Shown: positions 23,791-36,000 of the stretch, piece after piece | Layout: each line of letters begins with the position of its first letter | How positions within the stretch are numbered: the stretch's first letter is position 1 | DNA from: Antricoccus suffuscus | GTDB taxonomy: Bacteria > Actinomycetota > Actinomycetes > Mycobacteriales > Antricoccaceae | DNA: 64,000 nt | Assembly (NCBI RefSeq): GCF_003003235.1 | Contig: NZ_PVUE01000015.1 | Span: 54,050 to 118,049 of the forward strand | Direction: 5' to 3' | Program-made: the position numbers and the translations under genes | The notes under the pieces: model-generated | What the model was told of the DNA's origin: nothing | Database searches by the model: none | Seen by the model: the letters and a program-made list of their open reading frames with translations, nothing else

Positions 23791-25068
23791 ATGAGTGTCG
23801 CTGAGATGAACGCTATGCCGGCCGGATCTGCGGCCCCACGCGTTGTGCTCGGCGTTGCCGGCGGCATTGCGGCGTACAAGTCGTGCGAGGTGCTGCGCGC
23901 GCTGACCGAGTCTGCTCATCATGTGGACGTCATCCCCACCGACGCGGCCCTCAATTTCGTCGGCGCCGCCACCTTTGAGGCGCTCAGCGGTCACCCCGTC
24001 ACAACCGGGGTCTTCAGCGACATTCCCGCCGTACGGCATGTCAGCCTCGGCCAGCGAGCCGATCTGATTGTCGTCGTACCGGCCACCGCCGACCTGATCT
24101 CACGAATGGCGCAGGGCCGTGCCGACGACCTGCTCACCGCGTCCCTGTTGGTGGCGCGATGTCCGGTGCTCATCGCGCCGGCCATGCACACCGAGATGTG
24201 GGAGCACCCGGCCACCCGCGCCAATATCGCTACGCTGCGCGAGCGGGGCGTAGCGGTCGTGGGCCCTGCGATCGGGCGGCTCACCGGCGCCGACACCGGT
24301 GCCGGCCGGCTCGCCGAGCCAGCCGAGATCGCGGAACTTGCCAAACTTCTGATCCAGCGCCCCGAGGCCCTGCCCGCCGACCTGACCGGGCGCCGCGTCC
24401 TGGTGACGGCCGGCGGCACCCGTGAGGCTCTCGACCCGGTGCGATTTCTCACTAACCGTTCATCAGGCAAGCAGGGGGTCGCGATCGCACGCGTCGCCGC
24501 CGCGCGCGGTGCGGAGGTCACGTTCGTCGCCGCCAACATCCACGCACCGGACCCCGCCGGGTCGCGGGTGATCCGCGTCGAGTCGGCCCGCCAGATGCAA
24601 GAAGTCGTCACCGCGGAGGCGAAGGAAGCCGACGTCGTGGTGATGGCCGCGGCCGTGTCGGACTTCCGCCCGAGCAACTATTCGGGCGCGAAGATTAAGA
24701 AGACCGATGCTGATCCGGACATCGTCGCACTGACCAAGAACCCCGATATTCTCGCTGGTCTCGTCCGCGATCGGACCGCCGGGGCGCTGCGCGCATCGAC
24801 GCTCATCACCGGTTTTGCCGCGGAGACCGGCGACGACAAGCACACCGTGATCGACTACGCCCGCGCCAAGCTCGAGCGCAAGGGTTGCGACCTGCTGCTG
24901 GTCAACTCGGTCGCCGCCGGCGGCGCCTTCGAGGGAGACACCAACGCCGGGGTCGTACTCGGCTCTGACGGCACCGAGGTGACCATCGCGGACGGCTCGA
25001 AGACGGCCCTCGCCGCCCGCCTGCTCGACGTGATTGCCGGCAAGCTTCGCGACCGCGCGCCTGCGTAG
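23791..25068 (+). CDS. coaBC: Bifunctional phosphopantothenoylcysteine decarboxylase/synthetase
   Basis: Two consecutive steps of coenzyme A synthesis. 425 residues: an N-terminal flavin-dependent decarboxylase (CoaC; GVAGGIAAYKSCEVLRAL, active His in RHVSLGQRADL, APAMHTEMWEHPAT) and a C-terminal CTP-dependent ligase (CoaB; VTAGGTREALDPVRFLTNRSSGKQG). ATG 23791 is used; ATG 23806 or 23815 would shorten a non-conserved tail. Confidence 0.96.
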   Translation: MSVAEMNAMPAGSAAPRVVLGVAGGIAAYKSCEVLRALTESAHHVDVIPTDAALNFVGAATFEALSGHPVTTGVFSDIPAVRHVSLGQRADLIVVVPATADLISRMAQGRADDLLTASLLVARCPVLIAPAMHTEMWEHPATRANIATLRERGVAVVGPAIGRLTGADTGAGRLAEPAEIAELAKLLIQRPEALPADLTGRRVLVTAGGTREALDPVRFLTNRSSGKQGVAIARVAAARGAEVTFVAANIHAPDPAGSRVIRVESARQMQEVVTAEAKEADVVVMAAAVSDFRPSNYSGAKIKKTDADPDIVALTKNPDILAGLVRDRTAGALRASTLITGFAAETGDDKHTVIDYARAKLERKGCDLLLVNSVAAGGAFEGDTNAGVVLGSDGTEVTIADGSKTALAARLLDVIAGKLRDRAPA

Positions 25069-25157
25069 GTCGCGATCGCCGCGGCCAGCAACGGTAGGGT
25101 GGGACCCGCTTGACTGAAAGTGTCCACGAAAATCGTCTACCAATAAGCAGGAGTTCG

Positions 25158-26351
<1,194 letters not shown>

Positions 26352-26354
26352 CCA

Positions 26355-28334
26355 GTGTCTGACAGAACACGCTCGACTACACCGATGCCACCGGCCGCCA
26401 CACTGCCGGTGGCATCGGTGTATGTGGACAACGGTCTGCCGCACCTCGACCGCACCTTCGACTACCTCATCAGCGAGGGTGATTCCGAAGACGCGCAGGT
26501 CGGCACGAAGGTGCGGGTCCGGTTCTCCGGCAAGCTCACCGACGCGTACGTCGTCGCGCGGCGGGCCAGGTCTGACCATGAGGGCAAGCTCGCGTTCATC
26601 GAGCGGGTCGTGTCGGCCGAGGTTGTGCTGCGCGATGACGTCGCGGCACTGGCGCGTGCCGTCGCAGACCGTGCGGCCGGCACGTTCAACGACGTCGTAC
26701 GGCTCGCCGTACCGCCGCGTCACGCCGCCACCGAGAAGACCGCCGTCTCCGAGGCGCCGTCGTACGTCGCACCAGACCCGGCGGTGTGGGGCGGCTACGA
26801 GCTGGGCCCGGGCTACCTCAACGCTGTCGCGCAGGGCAAGTCGCCGCGCGCGGTCTGGAACGCCGTGGCCGGCGAGGACTGGTGCGGCTTCTACGCGCAG
26901 GCGGCCGCCACCGCGGCGGCCAATGGTCGCGGCGCGATCATCGTCGTACCGGACGAACGTGACCTGACCCGACTGGCCGCCGCCATGCGCGCGCAGGTCG
27001 GCAAGGACGGCTTCGCCACCCTCAGCTCCGCCGCCGGGCCGTCGGCCCGTTACCGGCAGTTCCTGCGCTGCAGCAGGGGAACGGTGCGGATCGCGATCGG
27101 CACCCGCTCGGCGATCTTCGCGCCGGTGCACGACCTCGGACTCATCGCCATGTGGGACGACGGCGACGATCTTTACCAAGAGCCGCGAGCGCCGTACTTC
27201 CACGTCCGCGACGTGGCGTTGCTGCGCGCGCACCTAGGCGGCACGGCGCTGCTGCTCGGCGGCTACGGCCAGTCGGTGGCGGCGGCCGCGCTGCTGGAAC
27301 AGTCCTGGGCCAGCCCGCTGCGCGCGTCCCGGGCTCGGCTGCGGGAGGCGACGCCGCGGATCATGGCCGCCGGCGACGACCTCTACCTTGACCGGGACGC
27401 GGCGACGCACTCCGCGCGGCTGCCCTCGATCGCGATCCAGACCGCCCGCACCGCGATCGAGAACGACCAGCCGGTGCTGATTCAGGTGCCGAGGCGTGGT
27501 TATGTGCCTGCGCTTGCCTGCGAACGCTGCCGGACTCCGGCGCGCTGCAACACCTGCGCCGGACCGCTTGGGCAACCGCATTCCGGAGCGTCGTACGCCG
27601 CGTGCCGGTGGTGTGGCCGGGCGGCGACACAATGGTCGTGCCCCGTGTGCCGGAGTGGAACGTTCCGCGCGCTGATCTTCGGCTCGGGGCGCACCGCCGA
27701 GGAGTTCGGCCGGATCGTGCCCGGCACCCGCGTCGTACAGTCCGCCGGCGACCACATCGTCGACCAGATCGACCCCGGCCCGGCGCTGGTCATCGCGACA
27801 CCCGGCGCCGAACCGCACGCGCCGGGCGGGTACGCCGCCGCGCTGCTGCTCGATGGCTGGGCGTTTCTGTCGAGGCCGGACCTCACCGCGACCGAAGAGG
27901 CGATGCGGCGATGGATCAACGCGGCCGCGCTGGTGAAGCCGGCCGCCGAGGGCGGCCGGGTCGTGGTCATGGCCGCCGCAGCGGTCCCCGTCGTCCAGGC
28001 GCTCGTGCGGTGGAGCCCGGGGTGGCTGGCCGACCGTGAACTTGCCGAACGACGCGAGCTGGGGTTCCCGCCCGCGGTCCGGATGGCCGCCGTCACCGGT
28101 ACGCCGTCCGCTGTCGGCGCCGTGACCGGTAGTGACGAGCTGCCGCCCGAGGCCGAGACGCTGGGCCCGGTCGAGGTGCCGGGCCGGCCGGAACTGGAGC
28201 GGGCACTGCTGCGGGTGCCGCTGCGGCAGGGCGGCGCGCTGGCGTCGGCGTTGGCACACGCCCGGTCCGCGCGCAGCGCCCGCAAGGCCAGCGACAAACT
28301 CCAGATCCAGATGGACCCGCCGGACCTTCTGTAA
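26355..28334 (+). CDS. priA: PriA-like primosomal protein without helicase motifs
   Basis: 659 residues, colinear with PriA N-terminal DNA-binding domain (SVYVDNGLPHLDRTFDYL...VGTKVRVRFSGKLTDAYVV), helicase core and C-terminal domain. The Walker A site is lost (AVWNAVAGEDWCGFYAQ where GxTGSGKT is expected) and the DEEH box is replaced by WDDGDDLY. The eight zinc-binding cysteines are kept (CERCRTPARCNTCAG, CRWCG, CPVC). It may still act as a replication-restart scaffold but should not hydrolyse ATP. This degeneration is known for actinobacterial PriA. GTG 26355 or ATG 26385. Confidence 0.88.
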   Translation: MSDRTRSTTPMPPAATLPVASVYVDNGLPHLDRTFDYLISEGDSEDAQVGTKVRVRFSGKLTDAYVVARRARSDHEGKLAFIERVVSAEVVLRDDVAALARAVADRAAGTFNDVVRLAVPPRHAATEKTAVSEAPSYVAPDPAVWGGYELGPGYLNAVAQGKSPRAVWNAVAGEDWCGFYAQAAATAAANGRGAIIVVPDERDLTRLAAAMRAQVGKDGFATLSSAAGPSARYRQFLRCSRGTVRIAIGTRSAIFAPVHDLGLIAMWDDGDDLYQEPRAPYFHVRDVALLRAHLGGTALLLGGYGQSVAAAALLEQSWASPLRASRARLREATPRIMAAGDDLYLDRDAATHSARLPSIAIQTARTAIENDQPVLIQVPRRGYVPALACERCRTPARCNTCAGPLGQPHSGASYAACRWCGRAATQWSCPVCRSGTFRALIFGSGRTAEEFGRIVPGTRVVQSAGDHIVDQIDPGPALVIATPGAEPHAPGGYAAALLLDGWAFLSRPDLTATEEAMRRWINAAALVKPAAEGGRVVVMAAAAVPVVQALVRWSPGWLADRELAERRELGFPPAVRMAAVTGTPSAVGAVTGSDELPPEAETLGPVEVPGRPELERALLRVPLRQGGALASALAHARSARSARKASDKLQIQMDPPDLL

Positions 28335-28364
28335 CCACTCTCGACCTCGCCGGAGGCCATACGA

Positions 28365-28386
28365 TCGGGTCGTCCCGGCGACCCGA
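28365..28386. terminator. Hairpin between priA and def
   Basis: TCGGGTCG (28365-28372) and CGACCCGA (28379-28386) form a perfect 8-bp stem with a 6-base loop. It lacks a T tract, so intrinsic termination is uncertain, but it lies between one operon and the def promoter. Confidence 0.45.
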
Positions 28387-28422
28387 ACGCATGACCTTGC
28401 GCAGGCAAACTTTGCTCGCCGC

Positions 28423-28428
28423 TAAACT
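28423..28428 (+). promoter_or_regulatory. Putative -10 box TAAACT of def operon, leaderless
   Basis: TAAACT ends 6 bases before the GTG at 28435, so the transcript probably begins with the start codon. There is no Shine-Dalgarno upstream. The -35 region is poorly conserved. Confidence 0.55.
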
Positions 28429-28434
28429 GTCCGG

Positions 28435-28977
28435 GTGTCTGTGACTCCGATTCGCCTTTTCGGCGACCCCATCTTGCGTACCAAAGCCGAACTAGTCGTC
28501 GACTTCGACAACGAGCTGCGCAAGCTGGTATCCGACCTCACCGACACGATGCTCGCCGCGCCCGGCGCGGGCCTGGCCGCACCCCAGATCGGCGTGAGCG
28601 CGCGGGTGTTCACCTACAACATCGACGGCGAGATCGGGCACATGGTCAACCCGGTCATCGAGCAGGTGTCCGACGAGACGCAGGACGGCAACGAAGGCTG
28701 CCTGTCGATCCCGGGGATCAGCGTGCCGTGCATTCGCCCCATGCGCACCCGGGCGGTCGGGTTCAACCAGTACGGCGAGCCGATCGTCGTCGACGCCGAG
28801 CAGACGTTGGCGCGCGCCGTACTCCACGAGGTGGACCACCTCGATGGCGTGCTGTTCGTAGACCGACTCGACGGCCCGACTCGCAAGGCCGCGATGAAGG
28901 CCATCCGCGAGTCCGAGTGGGCAAATCAGCCGATCCCGCGAGTCAAGGTCAGCCCGCACGGGCCTTTTGGAGCCTGA
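28435..28977 (+). CDS. def: Peptide deformylase
   Basis: Removes the N-formyl group from new proteins. 180 residues with all three motifs: GAGLAAPQIG, EGCLSIPG (metal-ligand Cys) and HEVDHLDG (two metal-ligand His and the catalytic Glu). GTG 28435 is preceded by a -10 box and no ribosome binding site. fmt starts at the base after the stop, pairing deformylation with formylation. Confidence 0.96.
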   Translation: MSVTPIRLFGDPILRTKAELVVDFDNELRKLVSDLTDTMLAAPGAGLAAPQIGVSARVFTYNIDGEIGHMVNPVIEQVSDETQDGNEGCLSIPGISVPCIRPMRTRAVGFNQYGEPIVVDAEQTLARAVLHEVDHLDGVLFVDRLDGPTRKAAMKAIRESEWANQPIPRVKVSPHGPFGA

Positions 28978-29943
28978 GTGCGCATTCTTTTCGCCGGTAC
29001 GCCGGACGTCGCGATCCCGTCGCTCGATGCTCTTGTGGCCAGCGATCACGAGGTGGTCGCGGTGCTGACCCGTCCCGACGCGCGGTCTGGACGCGGTCGT
29101 ACGACGCACCGCTCGGAGCTCGGCGCGCGCGCCGACGCTCTCGGTATTCCAGTGCTCACGCCCCGTGGCCTGCGTGACGACGCGGTGCTCGACGAGTTGC
29201 GTGCGCTCGACCTGGATGCGTGTGCGGTCGTGGCGTACGGCGGCCTCATCCCCCCGGCGGCGCTGGCAATCCCGCGGCATGGCTGGATAAACCTGCACTT
29301 TTCGTTGCTGCCGCGATGGCGTGGCGCCGCGCCGGTGCAGCACGCGATCGCGGCCGGCGACCCGGTGACCGGCGTGACGACGTTTCTTATTGAGGAAGGA
29401 CTCGACACCGGGCCGACGTACCGGCTGGTCGAGTCCCCGTTGGGTGCGACCGAAACCAGTGGCGACGTGCTGACGCGGCTCGCGGTCAGCGGCGCGCCGG
29501 TACTGCGCGAGACGATGGACGACCTCGCCGCGGGACGGGCGATCGCCACGCCGCAGCGGGGCGAGGGCGTGACCAAGGCGCCGCGTATCTCGGTCGGCGA
29601 TGCGCAGGTCGACTTCTCCAGGGCCGCGGCTGAGGTGGACCGGCTGATCCGGTCGGTCACCCCGGATCCGGGTGCGTGGTGTGTGGTCGACGGTGGACGG
29701 GTCAAGGTCGGTCCGGTGACCGTCGCGGCCGATCAGGTCGACTCGGATGCGCCGTTGCTGGCGGCCGGCGAGCTGCGCGTGACCAAGCGTGCGGTGTATG
29801 TCGGCACGGCCGATCACCCGGTGCTGCTGGACAATTTGCAGCCGCAAGGTAAGAAGATGATGGCCGCCGCCGACTACGCGCGCGGTGCACGACTGGCTTC
29901 GGGCACCCTCGTACGCCGTACCGACGATGAGGACCGCTCATGA
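28978..29943 (+). CDS. fmt: Methionyl-tRNA formyltransferase
   Basis: Formylates initiator Met-tRNA with 10-formyl-THF. 321 residues; starts RILFAGTPDVAIPSLDAL, has the catalytic Asn/His region WINLHFSLLPRWRGAAPVQHAI and the C-terminal OB-like domain. GTG 28978 directly follows def; the stop overlaps the rsmB ATG by 4 bases. Confidence 0.96.
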   Translation: MRILFAGTPDVAIPSLDALVASDHEVVAVLTRPDARSGRGRTTHRSELGARADALGIPVLTPRGLRDDAVLDELRALDLDACAVVAYGGLIPPAALAIPRHGWINLHFSLLPRWRGAAPVQHAIAAGDPVTGVTTFLIEEGLDTGPTYRLVESPLGATETSGDVLTRLAVSGAPVLRETMDDLAAGRAIATPQRGEGVTKAPRISVGDAQVDFSRAAAEVDRLIRSVTPDPGAWCVVDGGRVKVGPVTVAADQVDSDAPLLAAGELRVTKRAVYVGTADHPVLLDNLQPQGKKMMAAADYARGARLASGTLVRRTDDEDRS

Positions 29944-31424
29944 CCCGCGATGGCGCACACAAGGGACCCGGCCGACGAGCGGACGGCCGCGGGCAGGACG
30001 ATCGTCGACAGAACGACCGGCGACCGGACGATCGGCGGCAGGACGGCCCGCGACGGGCCGGACCCAAGGGCCGCCGCAACGCGATCGGGGCCGATCCCAG
30101 GCGCGTTGCGTACGACGTACTGCGCGCGGTCAGCCAGGACGACGCGTACGCCAACCTCGTGCTGCCCACGATGCTGCGTGAGGCGGGCCTGCCCACTCGG
30201 GACGCGGCGCTCGCGACCGAGCTGGCCTACGGCACGCTGCGCGCGACCGGCACCCTTGATGCCGTGATCGACGTCGTGTCCAGCCGCCCTCTGGATACCC
30301 TCGACCCAGATGTGCTCGACGCGGTTCGGCTGGGCGTCTACCAGCTGCTGCGCACCCGGGTGGCAACCCACGCGGCAGTGTCGGCGACCGTCGGCGCGAC
30401 GTACGGCATCCTGTCGCAGGGGCAGGCCGGGTTCGTCAACGCATTGCTGCGCAAGGTGTCGCACCGCGGTCCGGAGGAGTGGATCGACCGTGTCGCACCG
30501 GACCCCGCGCAGGACCGGCTCGGCTACCTTGCGGTCGCCAAGGCGCACCCGCCATGGATTGCTCGCGCGTTTCTGGACGCGCTCGGCGGCGACCTGGACG
30601 AGACCGAACGCGCGCTCGACGCCGACGACGCGCGACCCGGTGTGCACCTGGTCGCGCGCCCCGGCCGGATCGAGCGCGATGATCTGGCCCAACGCATCGA
30701 CGCCACGCCGGGCAGATTTTCGCCATACGCCGTCTATCTCGAGTCCGGCGACCCGGGCTCGTTAGTGCAGGTACGTTCGGGCTCGGCCGCCGTGCAGGAC
30801 GAAGGCAGCCAGCTGGCCGCGCTGGCCCTGGCGAACGCGCCGCTAGACGGCCCCGACCGGCTATGGGTCGACCTGTGTGCCGGTCCGGGCGGCAAGGCTG
30901 CGCTGCTTGCCTCGATCGCGGCCGGTCGCGACGCGCGGTTGGTCGCGATCGAACCCGCACCGCACCGCGCCCGACTCGTGCAGCGCGCCCTCGCTGGTCT
31001 GCCCGCGACCACCCTCATCGCCGACGGCCGCACCCCGCCGCTCGCGGACGGTTCGGCCGACCGGGTGCTCGTCGACGCGCCCTGTAGCGGTCTCGGCGCG
31101 CTGCGTCGCCGGCCCGAGGCGCGGTGGCGGCGTACGCCGGGAGACCTGCCACCGCTGACCGCGCTACAACGCCAGCTGCTCGGCAGCGCACTGAGCGTCG
31201 TACGCCCCGGCGGTGTCGTCGCGTATGTCACCTGCAGCCCGCACCTGGCCGAGACCCGTCAGGTTGTCCGCTCGATGATCGAGGACCGTGGCGAGCTGCT
31301 CGACGTACGACAAGTGCTGCCGTCGATGCCCGACCTCGGTGACGGACCCTGGGTGCAGCTGTGGCCGCATCTGCACGGCACCGATGCCATGTTCATCTCG
31401 CTGATTCGTCGTACCGGGAGCTAG
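29940..31424 (+). CDS. rsmB: 16S rRNA (cytosine-C5) methyltransferase, RsmB/Sun family
   Basis: SAM-dependent m5C methyltransferase of 494 residues: a disordered N-terminal tail rich in Arg/Asp/Gln (about residues 10-45, including DRRQNDRR), a NusB-like RNA-binding domain, and a Rossmann methyltransferase with DLCAGPGGKAALLASIAAG and the two Cys motifs VDAPCSGLGALRRRPEARW and YVTCSPH. Overlaps fmt by 4 bases. The target C967 is inferred from family. Confidence 0.93.
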   Translation: MTRDGAHKGPGRRADGRGQDDRRQNDRRPDDRRQDGPRRAGPKGRRNAIGADPRRVAYDVLRAVSQDDAYANLVLPTMLREAGLPTRDAALATELAYGTLRATGTLDAVIDVVSSRPLDTLDPDVLDAVRLGVYQLLRTRVATHAAVSATVGATYGILSQGQAGFVNALLRKVSHRGPEEWIDRVAPDPAQDRLGYLAVAKAHPPWIARAFLDALGGDLDETERALDADDARPGVHLVARPGRIERDDLAQRIDATPGRFSPYAVYLESGDPGSLVQVRSGSAAVQDEGSQLAALALANAPLDGPDRLWVDLCAGPGGKAALLASIAAGRDARLVAIEPAPHRARLVQRALAGLPATTLIADGRTPPLADGSADRVLVDAPCSGLGALRRRPEARWRRTPGDLPPLTALQRQLLGSALSVVRPGGVVAYVTCSPHLAETRQVVRSMIEDRGELLDVRQVLPSMPDLGDGPWVQLWPHLHGTDAMFISLIRRTGS

Positions 31425-31427
31425 TAC

Positions 31428-32132
31428 ATGACCACGCAGTACGCCAAGGCACTGACCGGCACCGGCGCGCCGATGATCGCGCCGAGCATCCTGTCCGCGG
31501 ATTTCGCGCGGCTGGCCGACGAAGCCGCGGCGGTCGCCGGCAGCGACTGGCTGCACGTCGACGTGATGGACAACCACTTCGTGCCCAACCTGACCCTCGG
31601 CGTACCGGTGGTGCAAAGCCTGATCAAGGCCACCGACATCCCGTTGGACTGCCACCTGATGATCGACGACCCGGATCGGTGGGCGCCGCCGTACGCCGAG
31701 CTCGGTGCGCGCAACGTGACCTTCCACGTCGAGGCGGCGGCCGATCCGCGGCAGACCGCCCGGGCGATCAAGTCCGCCGGCGCGCTGGCCGGGCTCGCGC
31801 TCAAACCCGATACGTCGCTTGCCGACCACCTCGACCTGCTCACCGAGTTCGACACGCTTCTGGTGATGACGGTCGAGCCAGGGTTTGGTGGTCAGGCGTT
31901 CATCGACGCGATGGTAGACAAGATTGCCGCGGCACGTCGCGCCGTCGACTCCGGGCATCTGCGGCTGCTGGTCGAGGTCGACGGGGGAGTCAACGCCGAG
32001 ACCATCGAACGCGCCGCCGCCGCCGGCGCGGACTGCTTCGTGGCCGGCTCCGCGGTATACGGCGCGGATGATCCCGCGGACGCGGTGCGCCGACTCCGGG
32101 AGTCCGCGCGCCGTGCGGCGGTGACGGTATGA
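31428..32132 (+). CDS. rpe: Ribulose-phosphate 3-epimerase
   Basis: Interconverts ribulose 5-phosphate and xylulose 5-phosphate; the former feeds riboflavin synthesis. 234 residues of TIM-barrel with [37 protein letters not shown] and [12 protein letters not shown], all metal and catalytic residues included. Stop overlaps the ribD ATG by 4 bases. Confidence 0.96.
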   Translation: MTTQYAKALTGTGAPMIAPSILSADFARLADEAAAVAGSDWLHVDVMDNHFVPNLTLGVPVVQSLIKATDIPLDCHLMIDDPDRWAPPYAELGARNVTFHVEAAADPRQTARAIKSAGALAGLALKPDTSLADHLDLLTEFDTLLVMTVEPGFGGQAFIDAMVDKIAAARRAVDSGHLRLLVEVDGGVNAETIERAAAAGADCFVAGSAVYGADDPADAVRRLRESARRAAVTV

Positions 32133-33238
32133 GCGTCGATCTGGAAGGCGCCATGCAGATCGCGCTGGAGGAAGCCAACCTCGCGCGCGGCACCTCCAGT
32201 CCTAATCCGCCGGTCGGTGCCGTGGTGATCGATCTGGACGGCGAGGTCGTGGGTCGTGGCCACACCCAGGCGCCCGGCGGTGCACACGCCGAGGTCATGG
32301 CGTTGGCCGAGGCGGGCGCCGCGGCTCGGCACTCGACGGTGGTGTGCACGCTCGAACCCTGCGCGCACACCGGACGCACGGGACCATGCACTGAAGCGAT
32401 CATCAAGGCCGAGGTGGCGCGGGTCGTGTACGCCGTCACCGACCCGGACCCGGAGGCAGCCGGCGGCGCGGCGGTGCTGCGCGAGGCCGGCGTCGAGGTT
32501 ATCGACGGACTGCTGCAGACCGAGGCCCGGCAAGGCGCCCTGAAGCCGTGGCTGTTTGCCCAGGACAACGAGCGTCCCTTCGTGACGTGGAAGATCGGTC
32601 AGTCTCTCGACGGTCAGATCGCCGCAGAGGACGGGTCCAGCCAGTGGGTGACCTCGCCGGACGCGCGCGCCGAGGTGCACGAGATGCGCGCCCATATCGA
32701 CGCGATCATCGTCGGGGCGGGAACGGTCCGCAATGACAACCCACGGCTGACCGCCCGCGATTCGGACGGTAAGGACCTGCCCCGTCAGCCGCTGCGGGTT
32801 GTGGTCAGCAACTCCGGACGGCTGATGCCGGACGCGGCGATTTTCGATCGTACCGCGCCGACCCTCCTGGGCGTCGGGCCCGCTACCTCCCACCAGCACG
32901 TGGACGGGCTTCGCGCCGATGGCATAGACACCGTGGTGAGCGGTACGTCGGTCAGCGAGGGCATCGACCTGCACGCACTCCTGCAGACGTTGTTCGAGCG
33001 CGGCGTCGTACACGCCGTTGTCGAGGGCGGTCCAACCCTCGCCGGCACCTTCGTATCCAGCGGACTGGTCGACGAGATCATCACCTACATCGCGCCCAAA
33101 CTGCTCCTCAGTGGAATGTGGCCCGCATTACGGGGCTACGGTGTATCGAGTATCGATGACGCCGTCGAGCTCGACGTTCGCGACGTACGCCGGGTCGGCA
33201 ACGACATCCGGATCACGGCCAATCCGATATGGACCTAG
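32129..33238 (+). CDS. ribD: Bifunctional riboflavin deaminase/reductase RibD
   Basis: Deaminates and reduces the pyrimidine intermediate of riboflavin synthesis. 369 residues: a cytidine-deaminase-like N-terminal domain with zinc site [10 protein letters not shown]...[15 protein letters not shown], then a DHFR-like reductase domain beginning [17 protein letters not shown]. It is overlapped by rpe, so there is no room for an FMN riboswitch in front. Confidence 0.96.
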   Translation: MSVDLEGAMQIALEEANLARGTSSPNPPVGAVVIDLDGEVVGRGHTQAPGGAHAEVMALAEAGAAARHSTVVCTLEPCAHTGRTGPCTEAIIKAEVARVVYAVTDPDPEAAGGAAVLREAGVEVIDGLLQTEARQGALKPWLFAQDNERPFVTWKIGQSLDGQIAAEDGSSQWVTSPDARAEVHEMRAHIDAIIVGAGTVRNDNPRLTARDSDGKDLPRQPLRVVVSNSGRLMPDAAIFDRTAPTLLGVGPATSHQHVDGLRADGIDTVVSGTSVSEGIDLHALLQTLFERGVVHAVVEGGPTLAGTFVSSGLVDEIITYIAPKLLLSGMWPALRGYGVSSIDDAVELDVRDVRRVGNDIRITANPIWT

Positions 33239-33277
33239 CGGTAACCCCCAACGTTGGATGTAGTGCTGGGAGGCACC

Positions 33278-33931
33278 TTGTTTACCGGAATCGTCGAGGA
33301 AGTGGGCACCGTCGCGGCCATCAGCCGAGACGGTGATGCGGCGCTGCTGAAGATCGTCGGGACCGTCGTGTCGTCGGACGCTCAGCACGGCGCATCGATC
33401 GCGGTCAACGGTGTCTGCCTGACCGTCGTGGACTACGGGTTCGACTTCTTCACCGCCGACGTAATGGGCGAAACACTGCAACGCTCCTCGCTTGGCGCCC
33501 TCACCGAGGGCAGCGCGGTCAATCTCGAGCGTGCGGTCACCGCTGCCACCCGGCTGTCCGGGCACATCGTGCAGGGACACGTCGATGGCGTGGGCCAGAT
33601 CCTGAGCCGCACCCCGCACAATGTCTGGGAGGTCGTGCGGGTCAGCCTGCCGCCCGAGCTTTCGGCGTACGTCGTGGAGAAGGGGTCCATCACCATCGAT
33701 GGAATATCACTGACTGTCAGCGGCGTTAGCGAGATAGCGGCACCAGAGCAATGGCTCGAGGTCAGCCTCATCCCGACGACAATGAAACTGACCACGCTCG
33801 GCGCCGCCGAAGTGGGCGCTCCGGTCAACCTGGAGGTCGACGTACTCGCCAAGTACGTCGAGCGACAGATCGCGGGCATCCAGTCGCGCACCGTGTCGCT
33901 GGATGCGGTTACAGAGCAGGAGAATATCTAG
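33278..33931 (+). CDS. ribE: Riboflavin synthase alpha chain
   Basis: Dismutates two lumazines into riboflavin. 217 residues made of two homologous lumazine-binding barrels; N-terminus [12 protein letters not shown]. The start is a TTG at 33278, with GGGAGG at 33268-33273 spaced 4 bases; an in-frame TTG at 33254 lacks a site and is non-conserved. [14 protein letters not shown] and [15 protein letters not shown] motifs are intact. The 39-base gap after ribD is too short for an FMN riboswitch. Confidence 0.94.
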   Translation: MFTGIVEEVGTVAAISRDGDAALLKIVGTVVSSDAQHGASIAVNGVCLTVVDYGFDFFTADVMGETLQRSSLGALTEGSAVNLERAVTAATRLSGHIVQGHVDGVGQILSRTPHNVWEVVRVSLPPELSAYVVEKGSITIDGISLTVSGVSEIAAPEQWLEVSLIPTTMKLTTLGAAEVGAPVNLEVDVLAKYVERQIAGIQSRTVSLDAVTEQENI

Positions 33932-33932
33932 C

Positions 33933-35653
<1,721 letters not shown>

Positions 35654-35917
35654 TTGAAAACGTTCGATACGCTCTTTGCCGAGCTCGGCGCCAAAGTCGA
35701 GGCCAATGCCGAAGGGTCCGCGACCGTCATCGCGGTCGCGGACGGCGTACATGCCGCCGGCAAGAAGGTCGTCGAGGAGGCGGCCGAGTCGTGGATGGCC
35801 GCAGAGCATGAGGGCGCCGACCGCACCGCCGAGGAGATCTCGCAGCTGCTCTACCGGGTGCAGGTCCTGATGCTTGCCCGCGGTCTGAGCCTCGACGACG
35901 TCTACAAATACCTCTAG
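35654..35917 (+). CDS. hisE: Phosphoribosyl-ATP pyrophosphatase
   Basis: Second step of histidine synthesis. 87 residues, single MazG-like domain: [31 protein letters not shown] and [15 protein letters not shown]. The start is a TTG at 35654 right after the ribH stop. A 16-base tandem duplication begins in its last codons (35906-35937), repeating the stop codon. hisG follows 83 bases later. Confidence 0.95.
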   Translation: MKTFDTLFAELGAKVEANAEGSATVIAVADGVHAAGKKVVEEAAESWMAAEHEGADRTAEEISQLLYRVQVLMLARGLSLDDVYKYL

Positions 35918-35937
35918 ATCGAAATACCTCTAGATCG
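35906..35937 (+). repeat. 16-bp perfect tandem duplication at the hisE stop
   Basis: AAATACCTCTAGATCG occurs twice head to tail (35906-35921, 35922-35937). The first copy contains the last codons and TAG of hisE. It looks like a simple slippage duplication. Confidence 0.85.
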
Positions 35938-36000
35938 ACGCGGGTCTCAAGCTGCGTCGAGTAATTACATAACCGCCCTCGAGCTGGGAGGAATCCGCCG

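Noticed and set aside
25069..25157. SAM riboswitch before metK
   Set aside because: The gap is 89 bases and shows no recognisable riboswitch core; only a possible -35 TTGACT.
33239..33277. FMN riboswitch before riboflavin genes
   Set aside because: Gaps before ribD, ribE, ribBA and ribH are far too short, and no RFN-type conserved sequence is visible.
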